A stretch of DNA of 64,000 nucleotides, taken from positions 44,937 to 108,936 of the forward strand of contig CANIAL010000007.1 of NCBI GenBank assembly GCA_947465395.1, read 5' to 3'. Position numbers and translations under genes: made by a program. The notes beneath the pieces were generated by a model. It saw nothing but the letters and a program-made list of their open reading frames with translations, was not told where the DNA came from and did no database searches. This document shows, one piece after another, positions 38,236 through 47,743 of the stretch; the stretch's first letter is position 1, and the number at the start of each line of letters is the position of its first letter. This DNA comes from Alphaproteobacteria bacterium. Its GTDB lineage: Bacteria; Pseudomonadota; Alphaproteobacteria; Micropepsales; Micropepsaceae.

Positions 38236-38936
38236 CCTTCCGTCCCTATCCGGGCCTCACCATCGCGGCGTTGATCGCCATCAGCATCCTTGTCGGTCTG
38301 GGCGTATGGCAGTTGCAAAGGCTGCAATGGAAGCTGGCGCTGATCGCCGACGTCACCGCGCACATGGCCGCGCCCGCCATCAGCCTGGACCAGGCGCTGC
38401 ATATGTCTGCCGATGCGGTACAGTACCGCAAGGTGACGTTGCAGGGCCGCTTCGACAACGCCAATGAGGCCTATGTCTTCGCCACCGCCGAAGGCGGCGC
38501 GCCGGTCTATCACGTATTGTCGCCGTTTCGCGTGGATGACGGGCGGGTGCTGATGGTGGACCGTGGCGCGGTGCCAATGGACCGCATGAGCCAACATTCT
38601 CGTATCGAAGGCGAGACGAATGTCACCGGCATCTGGCGGGTGCCGGATGGTCCCGGCGCTTTCACGCCGTCGCCCCAGCCCGAGAAACACATCTGGTATG
38701 CCCGCGACCTGGCGGGCATTTCGCGCGCCGCGCATGCCACCCTGGCGGCCCCCGTGGTGATCGAGGCGGATGCGGCCCAGAACCCCGGCGGTTTCCCCAG
38801 GGGCGGTCAGACCGTGGTCAGTTTCAGCAACAATCACTTGTCTTATGCGGTGACCTGGTTTGGGCTTGCGGCGGGGCTGTTCGGCGTTTATCTGGCCTAT
38901 CATATCTCGAAAGGAAGGCTTCGTTTTGGGCGGTAG
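38232..38936 (+). CDS. SURF1 family oxidase assembly protein
   Basis: SURF1 helps insert heme a into subunit I. The 234-residue protein has helices at each end (about 8-27 and 205-225) with a periplasmic middle part. Family motifs are GVWQLQRLQWK near the start, VDRGAVP, and NHLSYAVTWFGLA at the last helix. The ATG overlaps the DUF983 stop, and the last 11 bases overlap thrC. Confidence 0.93.
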   Translation: MTFRPYPGLTIAALIAISILVGLGVWQLQRLQWKLALIADVTAHMAAPAISLDQALHMSADAVQYRKVTLQGRFDNANEAYVFATAEGGAPVYHVLSPFRVDDGRVLMVDRGAVPMDRMSQHSRIEGETNVTGIWRVPDGPGAFTPSPQPEKHIWYARDLAGISRAAHATLAAPVVIEADAAQNPGGFPRGGQTVVSFSNNHLSYAVTWFGLAAGLFGVYLAYHISKGRLRFGR

Positions 38937-40317
38937 GGCTTTCATCTCGACACGCGGCCGGGCACCCGCGTGCGGCTTCGCGGACGTGTTGCTGGCGGGC
39001 CTGGCGCCTGATGGCGGGCTTTACATGCCAGCCGCGTGGCCGCATTTCAGCAAAGCCGAGATTACGGCGTTCGCGGGCAAGCCGTACCAGGACGTCGCCT
39101 TTGAAGTGTTGTCGCAATTCGCGGGTGCGGATTTCACCGATGCGGAACTGAAGGAAGATATCGCCGCCGCCTATTGCGGCTTTGAACATGCCGCCATCGC
39201 GCCCTTGCGTCCTATCGGCCCGGACCAGTTCCTGCTGGAGCTGTTCCACGGCCCCACCTTTGCCTTCAAAGACATCGCGCTGCAGATACTCGGCCGCCTT
39301 TTCGCCCGCGCACTGAAGCGGCGCGGCGGACGTGCCACCATCGTGGCGGCGACATCGGGCGATACGGGCTCTGCCGCCATCGCGGCGTTGGGCGGTCTGC
39401 CCAACATAGATGTCTTTGTGCTGCATCCAAAAGGCCGGGTCAGCGAAGTGCAGCGCCGCCAGATGACCACCAGCCCCCATGGCAATGTCCACAACATCGC
39501 CATCGAAGGCAGTTTCGACGATGCCCAGCACATCGTCAAAAGCCTGTTCGCGGATACGGACTTCGCGTCGGCCATCAGCCTGACCGCCGTCAACTCCATC
39601 AATTTCGTGCGCATCGCGGCACAATGCGTTTATTACTTCACCGCCGCCGCCACGCTGAAGGCAGCGCCCACCTTCGTGGTACCCACCGGAAATTTTGGCG
39701 ACATTTTCGCGGGCGAAGCCGCGGGCCGCATGGGGCTGGACATCGCCAGGCTGGTGATCGCCACCAACGCCAATGACATCATGGCGCGTGCGCTGAACAC
39801 GGGCGTGTACGAGGCGGGTGCCGCCCATCACACCATCAGCCCCAGCATGGACATCCAGGTGGCCTCCAATTTCGAGCGGGCGCTGTTCGAAGCCTCGGGC
39901 CGCGACGCGGGCTGGACGGCTTCGGCCATGGCCACCTTCGCCCGCGACCGCAAGCTGGTGCTGCCCGACAATATCCGCCGCGCGCTGGAAGCACGTTATG
40001 CCGCTTCCGCCAGCAATGACGATGAAACACTGGCCGTGATCCGCGATCTTTCGCGCGAACAGGGCATCGTGATTGATCCGCATACGGCGGTGGCCGTGGC
40101 GGCGGCGCGCAAGATGAAGAATCTGGCCGCGCCGGTGGTCATTCTTTCCACCGCGCATCCCGCCAAGTTCGGCGATGCCGTCACCCGCGCCACCGGTACC
40201 GCGCCCACGCTGCCTAGCCCGTTGGCAGCGGTCATGAATGTCCCGGAAAAGCTGGACGTGATGGCGGCGGATGCGGCTTTGATAAAGGGCTTCATCTCTT
40301 CTAGACTGAAGCCATGA
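38926..40317 (+). CDS. thrC: Threonine synthase
   Basis: ThrC converts O-phosphohomoserine to threonine with PLP. It has 463 residues, with the PLP lysine in the block HGPTFAFKDIAL and the phosphate-binding VPTGNFGD. I chose TTG 38926 (giving MGGRAFISTRG), because AAGGAAGG precedes it and the canonical FISTRG N-terminus follows at once; no ATG is nearby. The overlap with SURF1 and with the following M16 gene (ATGA) suggests one long transcript from the oxidase genes. thrB is at 46102-47061. Confidence 0.94.
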   Translation: MGGRAFISTRGRAPACGFADVLLAGLAPDGGLYMPAAWPHFSKAEITAFAGKPYQDVAFEVLSQFAGADFTDAELKEDIAAAYCGFEHAAIAPLRPIGPDQFLLELFHGPTFAFKDIALQILGRLFARALKRRGGRATIVAATSGDTGSAAIAALGGLPNIDVFVLHPKGRVSEVQRRQMTTSPHGNVHNIAIEGSFDDAQHIVKSLFADTDFASAISLTAVNSINFVRIAAQCVYYFTAAATLKAAPTFVVPTGNFGDIFAGEAAGRMGLDIARLVIATNANDIMARALNTGVYEAGAAHHTISPSMDIQVASNFERALFEASGRDAGWTASAMATFARDRKLVLPDNIRRALEARYAASASNDDETLAVIRDLSREQGIVIDPHTAVAVAAARKMKNLAAPVVILSTAHPAKFGDAVTRATGTAPTLPSPLAAVMNVPEKLDVMAADAALIKGFISSRLKP

Positions 40318-41597
40318 ACCTTGAAATATCAAGCCTTTCCAATGGCTTAACGATCATCACCGACCCCATGGCCAGCCTGGAAAGCGCCGCCCTGGGCGTC
40401 TGGGTCGGCACCGGCTCGCGCCAGGAATCCAGGCCCGAAATGGGGATCTCCCACATGCTGGAGCACATGGCCTTCAAGGGCACCGCCACGCGCAGCGCCC
40501 GCGCCATCGCCGAAGAGATCGAAGCGGTGGGCGGCTATCTCAACGCCTATACCAGCCGCGAGCAGACCGCATTCCATGCGCGCGTGCTGAAGAATGATGT
40601 GCCGCTGGCGCTGGACATCATCGCCGACATATTGGTGAACCCCGCCTATGACGCCGCCGAGCTGGAGCGGGAGCGCCAGGTTGTGTTGCAGGAGCTAGGC
40701 CAGGCACGCGACACGCCCGACGATATCGTCTTCGATCACCTGCATGCACAGGTCTATCAGGGCCAGGCTTTGGGCTGGCCCATCTTGGGCGAGGAATCCA
40801 GCGTCACCGCCTTCACGCCCGCCATGCTGCGCGATTACAGCGCGCGCCAATACCGCGCCGATGGGCTGGTGCTGGTGTCGTCCGGCGCCGTCAGCCACGC
40901 CGCCATTTTGAAACTGGCGGAAGAAAAATTCGCCGGGCTTTCCGCCGGCACACCCGGCGCCGCGCCGTCCGCCCATTATGTGGGCGGTGAACTGCGGGCG
41001 GTCGAGGATCTGGAACAGGCGCACATTACCTATGGCTTTCCCGGCGTCTCGGCCCGGGACTCCGATTTCTATGCGGCGCAGCTTTACGCCACCATCCTGG
41101 GCGGGGGCATGTCGTCCCGCCTGTTCCAGGAAGTGCGCGAGAAGCGCGGGCTTTGCTATTCCGTCTATGCCTTTGTGAACAATTTCCAGGATACGGGTTT
41201 CACCGGCATCTATGTCGGCACCGGGCCGGATGAAGCGGGACAGGTTTCCGCCGTGATCGCGGGCGAAATGGACGGCATGACGCGGGACGTCAGCGACGCC
41301 GAGCTGTCCCGCGCCAAGGCGCAGTTGAAGTCCGGGCTGTTGATGGGGCTGGAACGCCCCGGCAGCCGCGCCGAACAGATCGCGGGCCAGATATTCACGC
41401 TTGGCCATGTGCAATCCGTTTCGGAAATCATCGCCAGGGTGGATGCGGTGGATGCCGCCGCCATCAAATCCTATGCGGCACGCACCATGGCCATGCCTTC
41501 CATCGCCGCGGTGGGTCCCATCCAGAAGCTGGAAACCCTGGAGCGTTTTTCCACCCGCTTCGCGTCATCCACCACTTTTGGCCAAGCCGCCGAATGA
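40314..41597 (+). CDS. M16 family zinc peptidase (processing-peptidase type)
   Basis: This 427-residue peptidase has the inverted zinc motif HMLEH (His47, Glu50, His51) and the downstream Glu in the YDAAELERERQVVLQEL region. It resembles the mitochondrial processing peptidase beta/PqqL-like bacterial single-domain M16 proteins. The C-terminal half holds ILGGGMSSRLFQEVREKRGLCYSVYAF. It lies between thrC and a RimJ-like gene, with ATGA overlaps on both sides. No signal peptide is seen, so it is probably cytoplasmic. Confidence 0.92.
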   Translation: MNLEISSLSNGLTIITDPMASLESAALGVWVGTGSRQESRPEMGISHMLEHMAFKGTATRSARAIAEEIEAVGGYLNAYTSREQTAFHARVLKNDVPLALDIIADILVNPAYDAAELERERQVVLQELGQARDTPDDIVFDHLHAQVYQGQALGWPILGEESSVTAFTPAMLRDYSARQYRADGLVLVSSGAVSHAAILKLAEEKFAGLSAGTPGAAPSAHYVGGELRAVEDLEQAHITYGFPGVSARDSDFYAAQLYATILGGGMSSRLFQEVREKRGLCYSVYAFVNNFQDTGFTGIYVGTGPDEAGQVSAVIAGEMDGMTRDVSDAELSRAKAQLKSGLLMGLERPGSRAEQIAGQIFTLGHVQSVSEIIARVDAVDAAAIKSYAARTMAMPSIAAVGPIQKLETLERFSTRFASSTTFGQAAE

Positions 41598-42205
41598 TGA
41601 AGACGCGCCCCATGGCCTTCATGCGGGGGCTGACATTTCCGGGCGGCCAGCAGCCGGAAATCCAGGGCGCGGAAATCTATCTGCGCTATCCGCGCTTCGC
41701 CGATTTTGCGTCCTGGGCCAAGCTGCGCAGCGAAAGCCGCGAATTCCTTTCCAAGTGGGAGCCGGTCTGGGCCGATGACGAATTGACGCGTGGGGCCTTT
41801 CGCCGCCGCATCAAGCGCTATCACAAGGAAACGCGGCTGGATTCGGCTTATATCTTTTTTGTTTTCCGCCGCAGCGACGATACGCTGATGGGAGGCGTCA
41901 CGCTGTCCAATGTGCGGCGCGGCGTCACGCAATGCTGCGCGCTGGGCTACTGGATCGGCGTGCGCTTTGCCCGCCAGGGTTACATGCAGGATGCGTTGCG
42001 GGCGCTGATTCCCTTTGTCTTTAAGACTCTGGGCCTGCACCGCATCGAGGCTGCGTGCCTGCCGGAAAATGAGCCATCGCGGAACCTTCTGGCGAAAATC
42101 GGCTTTCGGGTTGAAGGCGTGGCGAAAAACTACCTGCTCATCAATGGCGAATGGAAGGATCATGTCCTTCTGGCGCTGCTGGAAGATGAGGCTTTGCGTA
42201 AGTGA
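41594..42205 (+). CDS. GNAT N-acetyltransferase, RimJ/RimL family
   Basis: This 203-residue GNAT enzyme has LGYWIGVRFARQGYMQDALRALIPF as the acetyl-CoA binding region and LGLHRIEAACLPENEPSRNLLAKIGF as the typical RimJ/RimL C-terminal block. The family acetylates N-termini of ribosomal proteins such as S5 (RimJ). The exact substrate is uncertain. It overlaps the M16 gene by ATGA. The threonine synthase-M16-RimJ order is common in alphaproteobacteria. Confidence 0.9.
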   Translation: MMKTRPMAFMRGLTFPGGQQPEIQGAEIYLRYPRFADFASWAKLRSESREFLSKWEPVWADDELTRGAFRRRIKRYHKETRLDSAYIFFVFRRSDDTLMGGVTLSNVRRGVTQCCALGYWIGVRFARQGYMQDALRALIPFVFKTLGLHRIEAACLPENEPSRNLLAKIGFRVEGVAKNYLLINGEWKDHVLLALLEDEALRK

Positions 42206-42269
42206 AACCCGCGGGCTAGGCTGGTTTCCATGCCGTCTGAATCATAAGCCTGGACCCCTTCAAAGCCGA

Positions 42270-45158
42270 ATGAGCATGATCAGACCGCAATCCATCGCGC
42301 TTTTCTGCCTGGTGGCCCTTTTGGGTCTGGGCGCGATGCTGGCCCAGCCCTTGCGCGCTGCGCCCGCGTCCCAATCCCCCGCCGCCCAGTCGCCCCAGAT
42401 TGATTTCGGCGATGACGACAATGTGATCGAGCTGAAGCGCCTGATGTCGCCCTATCGTGCGCCGGGCGGGGCGGAAGCGGACGGCTCCCTCTGGTACATG
42501 CTGAATGTCAGCAACGACACGGTGCGCCCCGCCATTCGCGTGTTGATCGCGGGCCAGCCGCCGCGCATGGCGATGAAGATTTTGCCGCGTGGCACGCGCC
42601 CGGCCATCCTGGCCATCGCCAGTTCGGATTCCGGCGTGCTGGTCGAACCTGCGCCTGCTTACGGCCACCGCGCCTGGCGGGTGACGGTGCCGCCGGTGAC
42701 ATCGGTGGCGCTGGCGCTCAGGATCAACAATGCCGAAGCGCCGCCATCGGTGCTGGCCTGGACGGAACCGGCGCTGTCGTCGCACAACCGCCAGCTTGCC
42801 ATCTTCATCACCGCCGTCGGCACGCTGATTGCCGCGGGCGCGCTGATCACCCTGGGTCTTGCCATCTTGATCGGCCATGCGGCGCCCCGCTGGGTGGCGA
42901 TCACGCTGTTCATGCTGCTGTGGAGCTGGCTGGCCGGCACCGGCATGTTTGACGCCAGCCTGTCCACCCGCATCGGCGGTCCCTATGGCCTGACGGCGTT
43001 CCTCACCGTGCTGACGCTGGCGGCGGGCGCGCGGTTGGCCGATGCCATCATCCCGGTACGCGAGATCTGGCCCAAGCGGGAAAAACAGTTTCACCGCGCG
43101 CTTTATGTTTTGTGCGGGCTGGGTGCGCTGGCATGGCTGGGCATTCCAGGCGCCACGCTTGCCACCAACACCGCCACGGTGCTGGGCAGCGCCGCTGTGG
43201 CCGCTTATCTGGTCCTGTGCGGCCGCAAGGGCGTGAAGGCAGCGCAGGTTGTCGCGCCCAGTGCGGCGGCATTTGCGCTGGTGGCGCTGGCGGGCGCGGT
43301 AACGACATTGGGGGGCTTAGGTGAAGGGCTTGCAGCGCCCGCGGCCACCGGCGGCTTTGCGGCGGCGGGCGCGATCCTGCTGGCCATGGCGGTGATCGCC
43401 AGCGAGGAAATCGCGGTGCTGCCGTTCCTGCATGGGTCCGGCGCGGCGCGTTTGCTGGAAGCGCAGAATGCAGAAGGGGGAGGCGCGGCCACGCCCTTCG
43501 CGAACCTGGCACTGGCCGCCATCGGCGCCGCGCAACAGGGCGTGTTCGACCTGGATTTCCGGGCGCAGCTTCTGACCCTGTCGCCGCATGCAGCAGCGAT
43601 GCTGGGGCTGGGCGCGCACGAAGCCACCTTGTCTCATGTTGACTGGATATCGCATCTGCATCCCGATGATCGGGGGGCGTACCAGGACATTCTGCACGCC
43701 CAGGAATCCCGGCCTGGCGAGACCTTCCGGCTGGAGTTCCGCTGCAGCTTGCGCGGCGGGGAATGGCGCTGGCTTGAACTGCGCGCCAGCGTGGTAACGG
43801 ACCAGGACGTGCCGTCCGATTGCCTGGGGCTTTTGTCCGACATCACCGACCGGAAACTGGCGCCGCCGCCGCCGCGTGATGCGCTGACCGGCCTTGGTAC
43901 TCGCGCGGGGCTGATGGAAGAACTGGAAATGATGGGCGAAGGGCTGGCGGGCGCAACGCTTGCGCTTCTTGATCTCGACCGTTTCAAGGCCATCCATGCC
44001 AGCCTGGGCGATGCCGGCGGCGACACCATGCTGCTGCAGACCGCACGGCGGCTGGAACAGCGTTTCGGGAACGAAGCGCATATCTTCCGCACCGGCGGTG
44101 ACGGCTTTGCGCTGTTATTCGGTTCCGCGCCGCTGGCCTTGCAGACCCTGGGCGACGAGCTGGTGGAATTGTGCAACCCGCCGCATCCTTACGAAGGCCG
44201 CAGCATCTTCGCGCCCGCCAGCGTGGGCGTGGAAAGCGGCGCAAAGGCGCCCATCATGGCCATGCGCCAGGCGGAACGGGCGCTGGGCGCGGCCAAGAAA
44301 CAGGGCGGCGCCTGCGCCAAGGTCTATCACGAGAATCTGGACGCCGATGCGCCGCATGACGCGGTGGCGCTGGAGGCGGATTTGCGCCGGGCGCTGGACG
44401 AAAAACAGATTGATGTTTTCTACCAGCCCATCATGCGCCTGTCGGACCGCGCTGTTGTCGGCTTCGAGGCCTTGCTGCGCTGGCATCACCCGGAAAAGGG
44501 CCTGGTCTCGCCCGCCGACTTCATCGCCCATTCCGAGGAAACCGGACTTATTGTTGCGCTGGGCCGCTTCGCGCTGGAGCGGGCGGCGCATGACCTGGCC
44601 CAATGGCAGCGTTATTTCCCCATGGAGCCGGCGCTGTTCGCCAGCGTCAATCTTTCCCGCCGCCAGCTCCGCGACAGCGGCTTTGAATATTTGCTGGGCA
44701 AGACCCTGGCCGCCAGCCAGATTGCGCCCGGCTCGCTGCGCCTGGAAGTCACCGAAAGCGCGGTGGAAGCTGACCCTGATCTGGCCGCCATGCTCAGCCG
44801 CATCCGCGCCGCGGGGGCGGGGCTTTCTATTGATGATTTCGGCACCGGCGCGTCCAGCCTCAGCCAGTTCCGCAACCTGCCTTTCGACACGGTGAAGATC
44901 GACAAGAGCTTCCTGGTTCGCGAAGGCGATGCCGGCCATGGCGCGGGCGTGGTGCTCAATTCCATCATCGCCCTGGTGCATGACCTGGGCCGGGCGGTGG
45001 TGGTGGAAGGCGTGGAAAATGAAAGCGACGCCACCTGGATACGTTCCCTGGGCTGCGAATTCGGCCAGGGCTATTATTTTTCCGCGCCCCTGTCGGCGGC
45101 GGCGGCGCTGGCCTTCATTGCCCGGCATTATGACGTGACGGCGGCGACGCCCTCTTAA
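42270..45158 (+). CDS. Membrane EAL phosphodiesterase with PAS and degenerate GGDEF domains
   Basis: This 962-residue c-di-GMP signalling protein starts at ATG 42270; the longer open frame upstream only reads through rimJ. After an N-terminal signal/TM comes an extracytoplasmic domain (about 45-170), then roughly seven membrane helices (175-385), a PAS domain (420-530), a GGDEF domain (535-690) and an EAL domain (705-955). The GGDEF site reads GGDGF (609-613), and the upstream DxLTxLxNR motif has lost its Asn (DALTGLGTR), so cyclase activity is unlikely. The EAL site is intact: EALLR (733-737), NLS, TES, DDFGTG, KIDKSF, EGVEN and FGQGYYF. It should hydrolyse c-di-GMP; the sensed signal is unknown. 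Confidence 0.9.
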   Translation: MSMIRPQSIALFCLVALLGLGAMLAQPLRAAPASQSPAAQSPQIDFGDDDNVIELKRLMSPYRAPGGAEADGSLWYMLNVSNDTVRPAIRVLIAGQPPRMAMKILPRGTRPAILAIASSDSGVLVEPAPAYGHRAWRVTVPPVTSVALALRINNAEAPPSVLAWTEPALSSHNRQLAIFITAVGTLIAAGALITLGLAILIGHAAPRWVAITLFMLLWSWLAGTGMFDASLSTRIGGPYGLTAFLTVLTLAAGARLADAIIPVREIWPKREKQFHRALYVLCGLGALAWLGIPGATLATNTATVLGSAAVAAYLVLCGRKGVKAAQVVAPSAAAFALVALAGAVTTLGGLGEGLAAPAATGGFAAAGAILLAMAVIASEEIAVLPFLHGSGAARLLEAQNAEGGGAATPFANLALAAIGAAQQGVFDLDFRAQLLTLSPHAAAMLGLGAHEATLSHVDWISHLHPDDRGAYQDILHAQESRPGETFRLEFRCSLRGGEWRWLELRASVVTDQDVPSDCLGLLSDITDRKLAPPPPRDALTGLGTRAGLMEELEMMGEGLAGATLALLDLDRFKAIHASLGDAGGDTMLLQTARRLEQRFGNEAHIFRTGGDGFALLFGSAPLALQTLGDELVELCNPPHPYEGRSIFAPASVGVESGAKAPIMAMRQAERALGAAKKQGGACAKVYHENLDADAPHDAVALEADLRRALDEKQIDVFYQPIMRLSDRAVVGFEALLRWHHPEKGLVSPADFIAHSEETGLIVALGRFALERAAHDLAQWQRYFPMEPALFASVNLSRRQLRDSGFEYLLGKTLAASQIAPGSLRLEVTESAVEADPDLAAMLSRIRAAGAGLSIDDFGTGASSLSQFRNLPFDTVKIDKSFLVREGDAGHGAGVVLNSIIALVHDLGRAVVVEGVENESDATWIRSLGCEFGQGYYFSAPLSAAAALAFIARHYDVTAATPS

Positions 45159-45194
45159 AAAACGACGAGGCTTAAGTTTCAACAGGAGTAAGAC

Positions 45195-45674
45195 ATGATC
45201 AAGGTTGGCGACAGGATTCCCGAGGCGGTGCTGATGGAAATGCAGGAGGGCGGCCCCAAGCCGGTTTCCAGCACGGAGTTTTTCGCCGGGAAGAAAGTGG
45301 CGCTGTTCGCGCTGCCAGGCGCCTTCACGCCCACCTGTTCGGCCAAGCATCTGCCGGGCTTCATCGAGAACCAGGCCCAGTTCGCGGCCAAGGGCGTCAA
45401 GACCATCGCCTGCCTGTCCGTCAACGACGCCTTTGTGATGGGCGCCTGGGGCAAGGACCAAAAGGCGGAAGGCAAGGTTGCCATGCTGGCCGACGGCAAT
45501 GCCACCCTGACCGACGCCATGGGGCTTTCCTTTGACGCCAGCAAGTTCGGCATGGGCAAGCGCAGCCAGCGTTATTCCATGCTGGTAGATGACGGCGTGG
45601 TGAAGACGCTGAATGTGGAACAGGCCGGCGCTTTTGATGTTTCCAGCGCCGAGCATCTGCTGGGCCAGCTTTAA
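45195..45674 (+). CDS. Peroxiredoxin, Prx5 type
   Basis: This 159-residue thiol peroxidase has the active-site motif PGAFTPTCS with peroxidatic Cys48, and a second Cys at 73 in TIACLSVND. The sequence and length fit the Prx5/AhpE-like group that is reduced by glutathione or glutaredoxin. AGGAG precedes ATG 45195. The gene stands alone after the EAL gene. Its stop overlaps the stop of the convergent rnhA gene within TTAA. Confidence 0.93.
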   Translation: MIKVGDRIPEAVLMEMQEGGPKPVSSTEFFAGKKVALFALPGAFTPTCSAKHLPGFIENQAQFAAKGVKTIACLSVNDAFVMGAWGKDQKAEGKVAMLADGNATLTDAMGLSFDASKFGMGKRSQRYSMLVDDGVVKTLNVEQAGAFDVSSAEHLLGQL

Positions 45675-46105
45675 TCGCGAGGTGGGATAGCGGCGCGGGC
45701 CAACTGGTCCGCCCGCTCATTCTCCACATGCCCGGAATGGCCGCGCACCCAGCGCCAGTCAATCTTGTGCCGCGCCATGGCTTCATCCAGCGCCCGCCAC
45801 AAATCCTCGTTCTTGACCGGCTTGCGGTCGGCGGTTTTCCAGCCCCGTGCCTGCCAGCTTTTCAGCCAGCGCGTGGCGCCGTCCATCACATAGCGTGAAT
45901 CCGTGTAAAGCGTGACGTCGGAAGCTTTCTTCAGCGCCTTCAATGCCTCAATCGCCGCCATCAATTCCATGCGGTTGTTGGTGGTCTGGCTTTCGCCGCC
46001 CGACAATTCCCTGGTGTGATCGCCCTGGCGCAGCAGCGCGCCCCATCCTCCCGGACCCGGATTGCCCGAACAGGCCCCGTCGGTGAAGATTTCGATGCCG
46101 CTCAA
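45671..46105 (-). CDS. rnhA: Ribonuclease HI
   Basis: RNase HI cleaves RNA in RNA-DNA hybrids. The 144-residue protein carries all catalytic residues: Asp9 ([14 protein letters not shown]), Glu47 (NNRMELMA), Asp69 (LYTDSRYV), His123 and Asp133 ([11 protein letters not shown]). It follows thrB with a start-stop overlap, a pairing common in alphaproteobacteria. ispH, usually upstream of thrB, is not here. Confidence 0.96.
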   Translation of the reverse strand: MSGIEIFTDGACSGNPGPGGWGALLRQGDHTRELSGGESQTTNNRMELMAAIEALKALKKASDVTLYTDSRYVMDGATRWLKSWQARGWKTADRKPVKNEDLWRALDEAMARHKIDWRWVRGHSGHVENERADQLARAAIPPRD

Positions 46106-47061
46106 AGCCCGTAGTCTCCCGCGCCCCTGGCCTGCAGGTGAAAGCGCAGGCGGCGGGCATATTCGCGGGGGTCCTTGGGCCGCACCAGCGCGTCGGGATC
46201 GGGATTGAGCCAGTCGTAAAGCCGGGTGAGCAGGAAGCGCAGCGCCGCGCCCCGCATCAGCACGGGCAGGGCGGCGGCTTCTGCGTCCGTCAATTTGCGC
46301 TGCGCCTGATAGGCGCCGATCAGCGCCTTGCTCTTGGTGACATTGTAGCCGCCGTCGCCTTCAAAGCACCAGCTGTTCAACGTCACCGCCAGGTCGTAGG
46401 CAAACATGTCATTGCAGGCGAAATAGAAATCGATCAGTCCCGACACCTTGCCCTGCATGAACAGGACATTGTCGGGAAAAAGATCGGCATGGATGATGCC
46501 GGCGGGAAGGTCCCGTGGCCAGTCGCGTTCCAGCGTCGAAAGACTGTCCGCGATCAGGTGCGCCAGCCCGTCCTGCACCGTGTCGGCGCGCGCGGCGGTG
46601 GCGTCCGCCAGCTCGCGCCAGCCCGCCGGACCCAGCGCATTGGCGCGCGACAGGGCAAAGCCTTTCCCCGCTTCATGCAGGCGGGCCAGCGCATCGCCCG
46701 CCGCCTGGCAATGGGGCGCATCGGGCTTTGTCAGCGAGACGCCGTTGAGAAAGGTCAGGATCGCGCCGGTGCGATGCTTGACGCTGACGGATTGCGCGCC
46801 GCCCCGGTCACGGATGGGCTGGGGGCAGGCGATGCCGCCTCTGGCCAGATGTTCCATCAACCCCAGGAAAAAGGGCAGGTCTTCGGTCCTGACACGTTTT
46901 TCATAAAGGGTGAGGATATAGGCGCCGCGGTCGGTCTGCAGATAGAAATTGGAATTCTCCACGCCCTCGGCGATGCCCTTGAAAGCCAGTGGCGCGCCGA
47001 TGTCGTAACCGGCCAGCAGCGCCTCCAGCTCCTCGAAACTCACATCGGTATAGACCGCCAC
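46102..47061 (-). CDS. thrB: Homoserine kinase, ThrB of the aminoglycoside-phosphotransferase fold
   Basis: This enzyme phosphorylates homoserine ahead of threonine synthase. Its 319 residues belong to the choline-kinase-like (not GHMP) type, with [13 protein letters not shown] as the catalytic loop, LIDFYFA as the metal-binding Asp motif, and the N-terminus [20 protein letters not shown] typical of the family. The start is GTG 47061. The rnhA gene overlaps by four bases. Confidence 0.94.
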   Translation of the reverse strand: MAVYTDVSFEELEALLAGYDIGAPLAFKGIAEGVENSNFYLQTDRGAYILTLYEKRVRTEDLPFFLGLMEHLARGGIACPQPIRDRGGAQSVSVKHRTGAILTFLNGVSLTKPDAPHCQAAGDALARLHEAGKGFALSRANALGPAGWRELADATAARADTVQDGLAHLIADSLSTLERDWPRDLPAGIIHADLFPDNVLFMQGKVSGLIDFYFACNDMFAYDLAVTLNSWCFEGDGGYNVTKSKALIGAYQAQRKLTDAEAAALPVLMRGAALRFLLTRLYDWLNPDPDALVRPKDPREYARRLRFHLQARGAGDYGL

Positions 47062-47199
47062 GCTGCTTCTTTCCTTTATGGGCCCGCTTCTTCCCTTTGC
47101 AGGGATGTCTGGTTACAGTCCGCCGCGCCCCATGGATCGTTGCCGAGAAGTCGGCGGAGACATGGAAAAAGTCAAGTTCTTAAGCCGGATAACCTTTTC

Positions 47200-47730
47200 A
47201 TGCCCGCCTCCAAGACCCTTCTTGTCCCCGCCCTCCTTGCCCTGGCTTTGGCGGGTTGCAACAGCTCCAAAGTCTCCCAATGTCCGGCCGCCGCCATCCT
47301 GGCCGACACCGCCCAGGTCACCCAGTTCCGCGCCGGCGCGGTTCAGGACCTGTCGGGCGAGGCCTATACCGCCTACCTCACCGGCATTTCGTCCGACTGT
47401 TACGTGGACCGGAAGCGCGGCATGTCGAATTCCTCGGCCATCCTCAGCTTCCGCGCCACCCGCGCGCCCAGCGCGGAGGCGGCCGAATACACCATTCCCT
47501 ATTTCCTGGCGGTGATCGCGGGTGAGCGCGTTCTCAGCAAGCAGATTTTCAGCGTCACCTTCCGCTTTGCGCCCGGCGCGGCGGTGGCCAATTTCACCGA
47601 CACAGTGGACGAGACCGACATCAAGATCGAAGCCGATCATCGCCCCACCGATTACCAGCTCACCGCGGGTCTCCAGATCAGCGAAGCGCAGCAGGCCTAT
47701 AACAAGAAACGCGGTCCTTACGTCCAATGA
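47200..47730 (+). CDS. Predicted lipoprotein of unknown function
   Basis: This 176-residue protein begins MPASKTLLVPALLALALAGC; the lipobox LAGC makes Cys20 the lipidation site. The mature part has SKVSQCPAAAILADTA, a beta-rich middle, and SEAQQAYNKKRG at the end. I do not recognise a named domain, though similar lipoproteins occur in alphaproteobacteria. Start ATG 47200 is chosen because the signal peptide begins there; the open frame upstream is antisense to thrB. argS follows after 13 bases, so they may be co-transcribed. Confidence 0.78.
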   Translation: MPASKTLLVPALLALALAGCNSSKVSQCPAAAILADTAQVTQFRAGAVQDLSGEAYTAYLTGISSDCYVDRKRGMSNSSAILSFRATRAPSAEAAEYTIPYFLAVIAGERVLSKQIFSVTFRFAPGAAVANFTDTVDETDIKIEADHRPTDYQLTAGLQISEAQQAYNKKRGPYVQ

Positions 47731-47743
47731 AGATGGGCGTCCA

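Noticed and set aside
42015..42269. Upstream extension of the EAL protein frame
   Set aside because: It overlaps rimJ-like coding sequence; the signal/TM start at 42270 gives a sensible N-terminus.
44115..45656. 513-codon minus-strand frame opposite the EAL gene and peroxiredoxin
   Set aside because: It spans two clear genes on the other strand and carries no motif.
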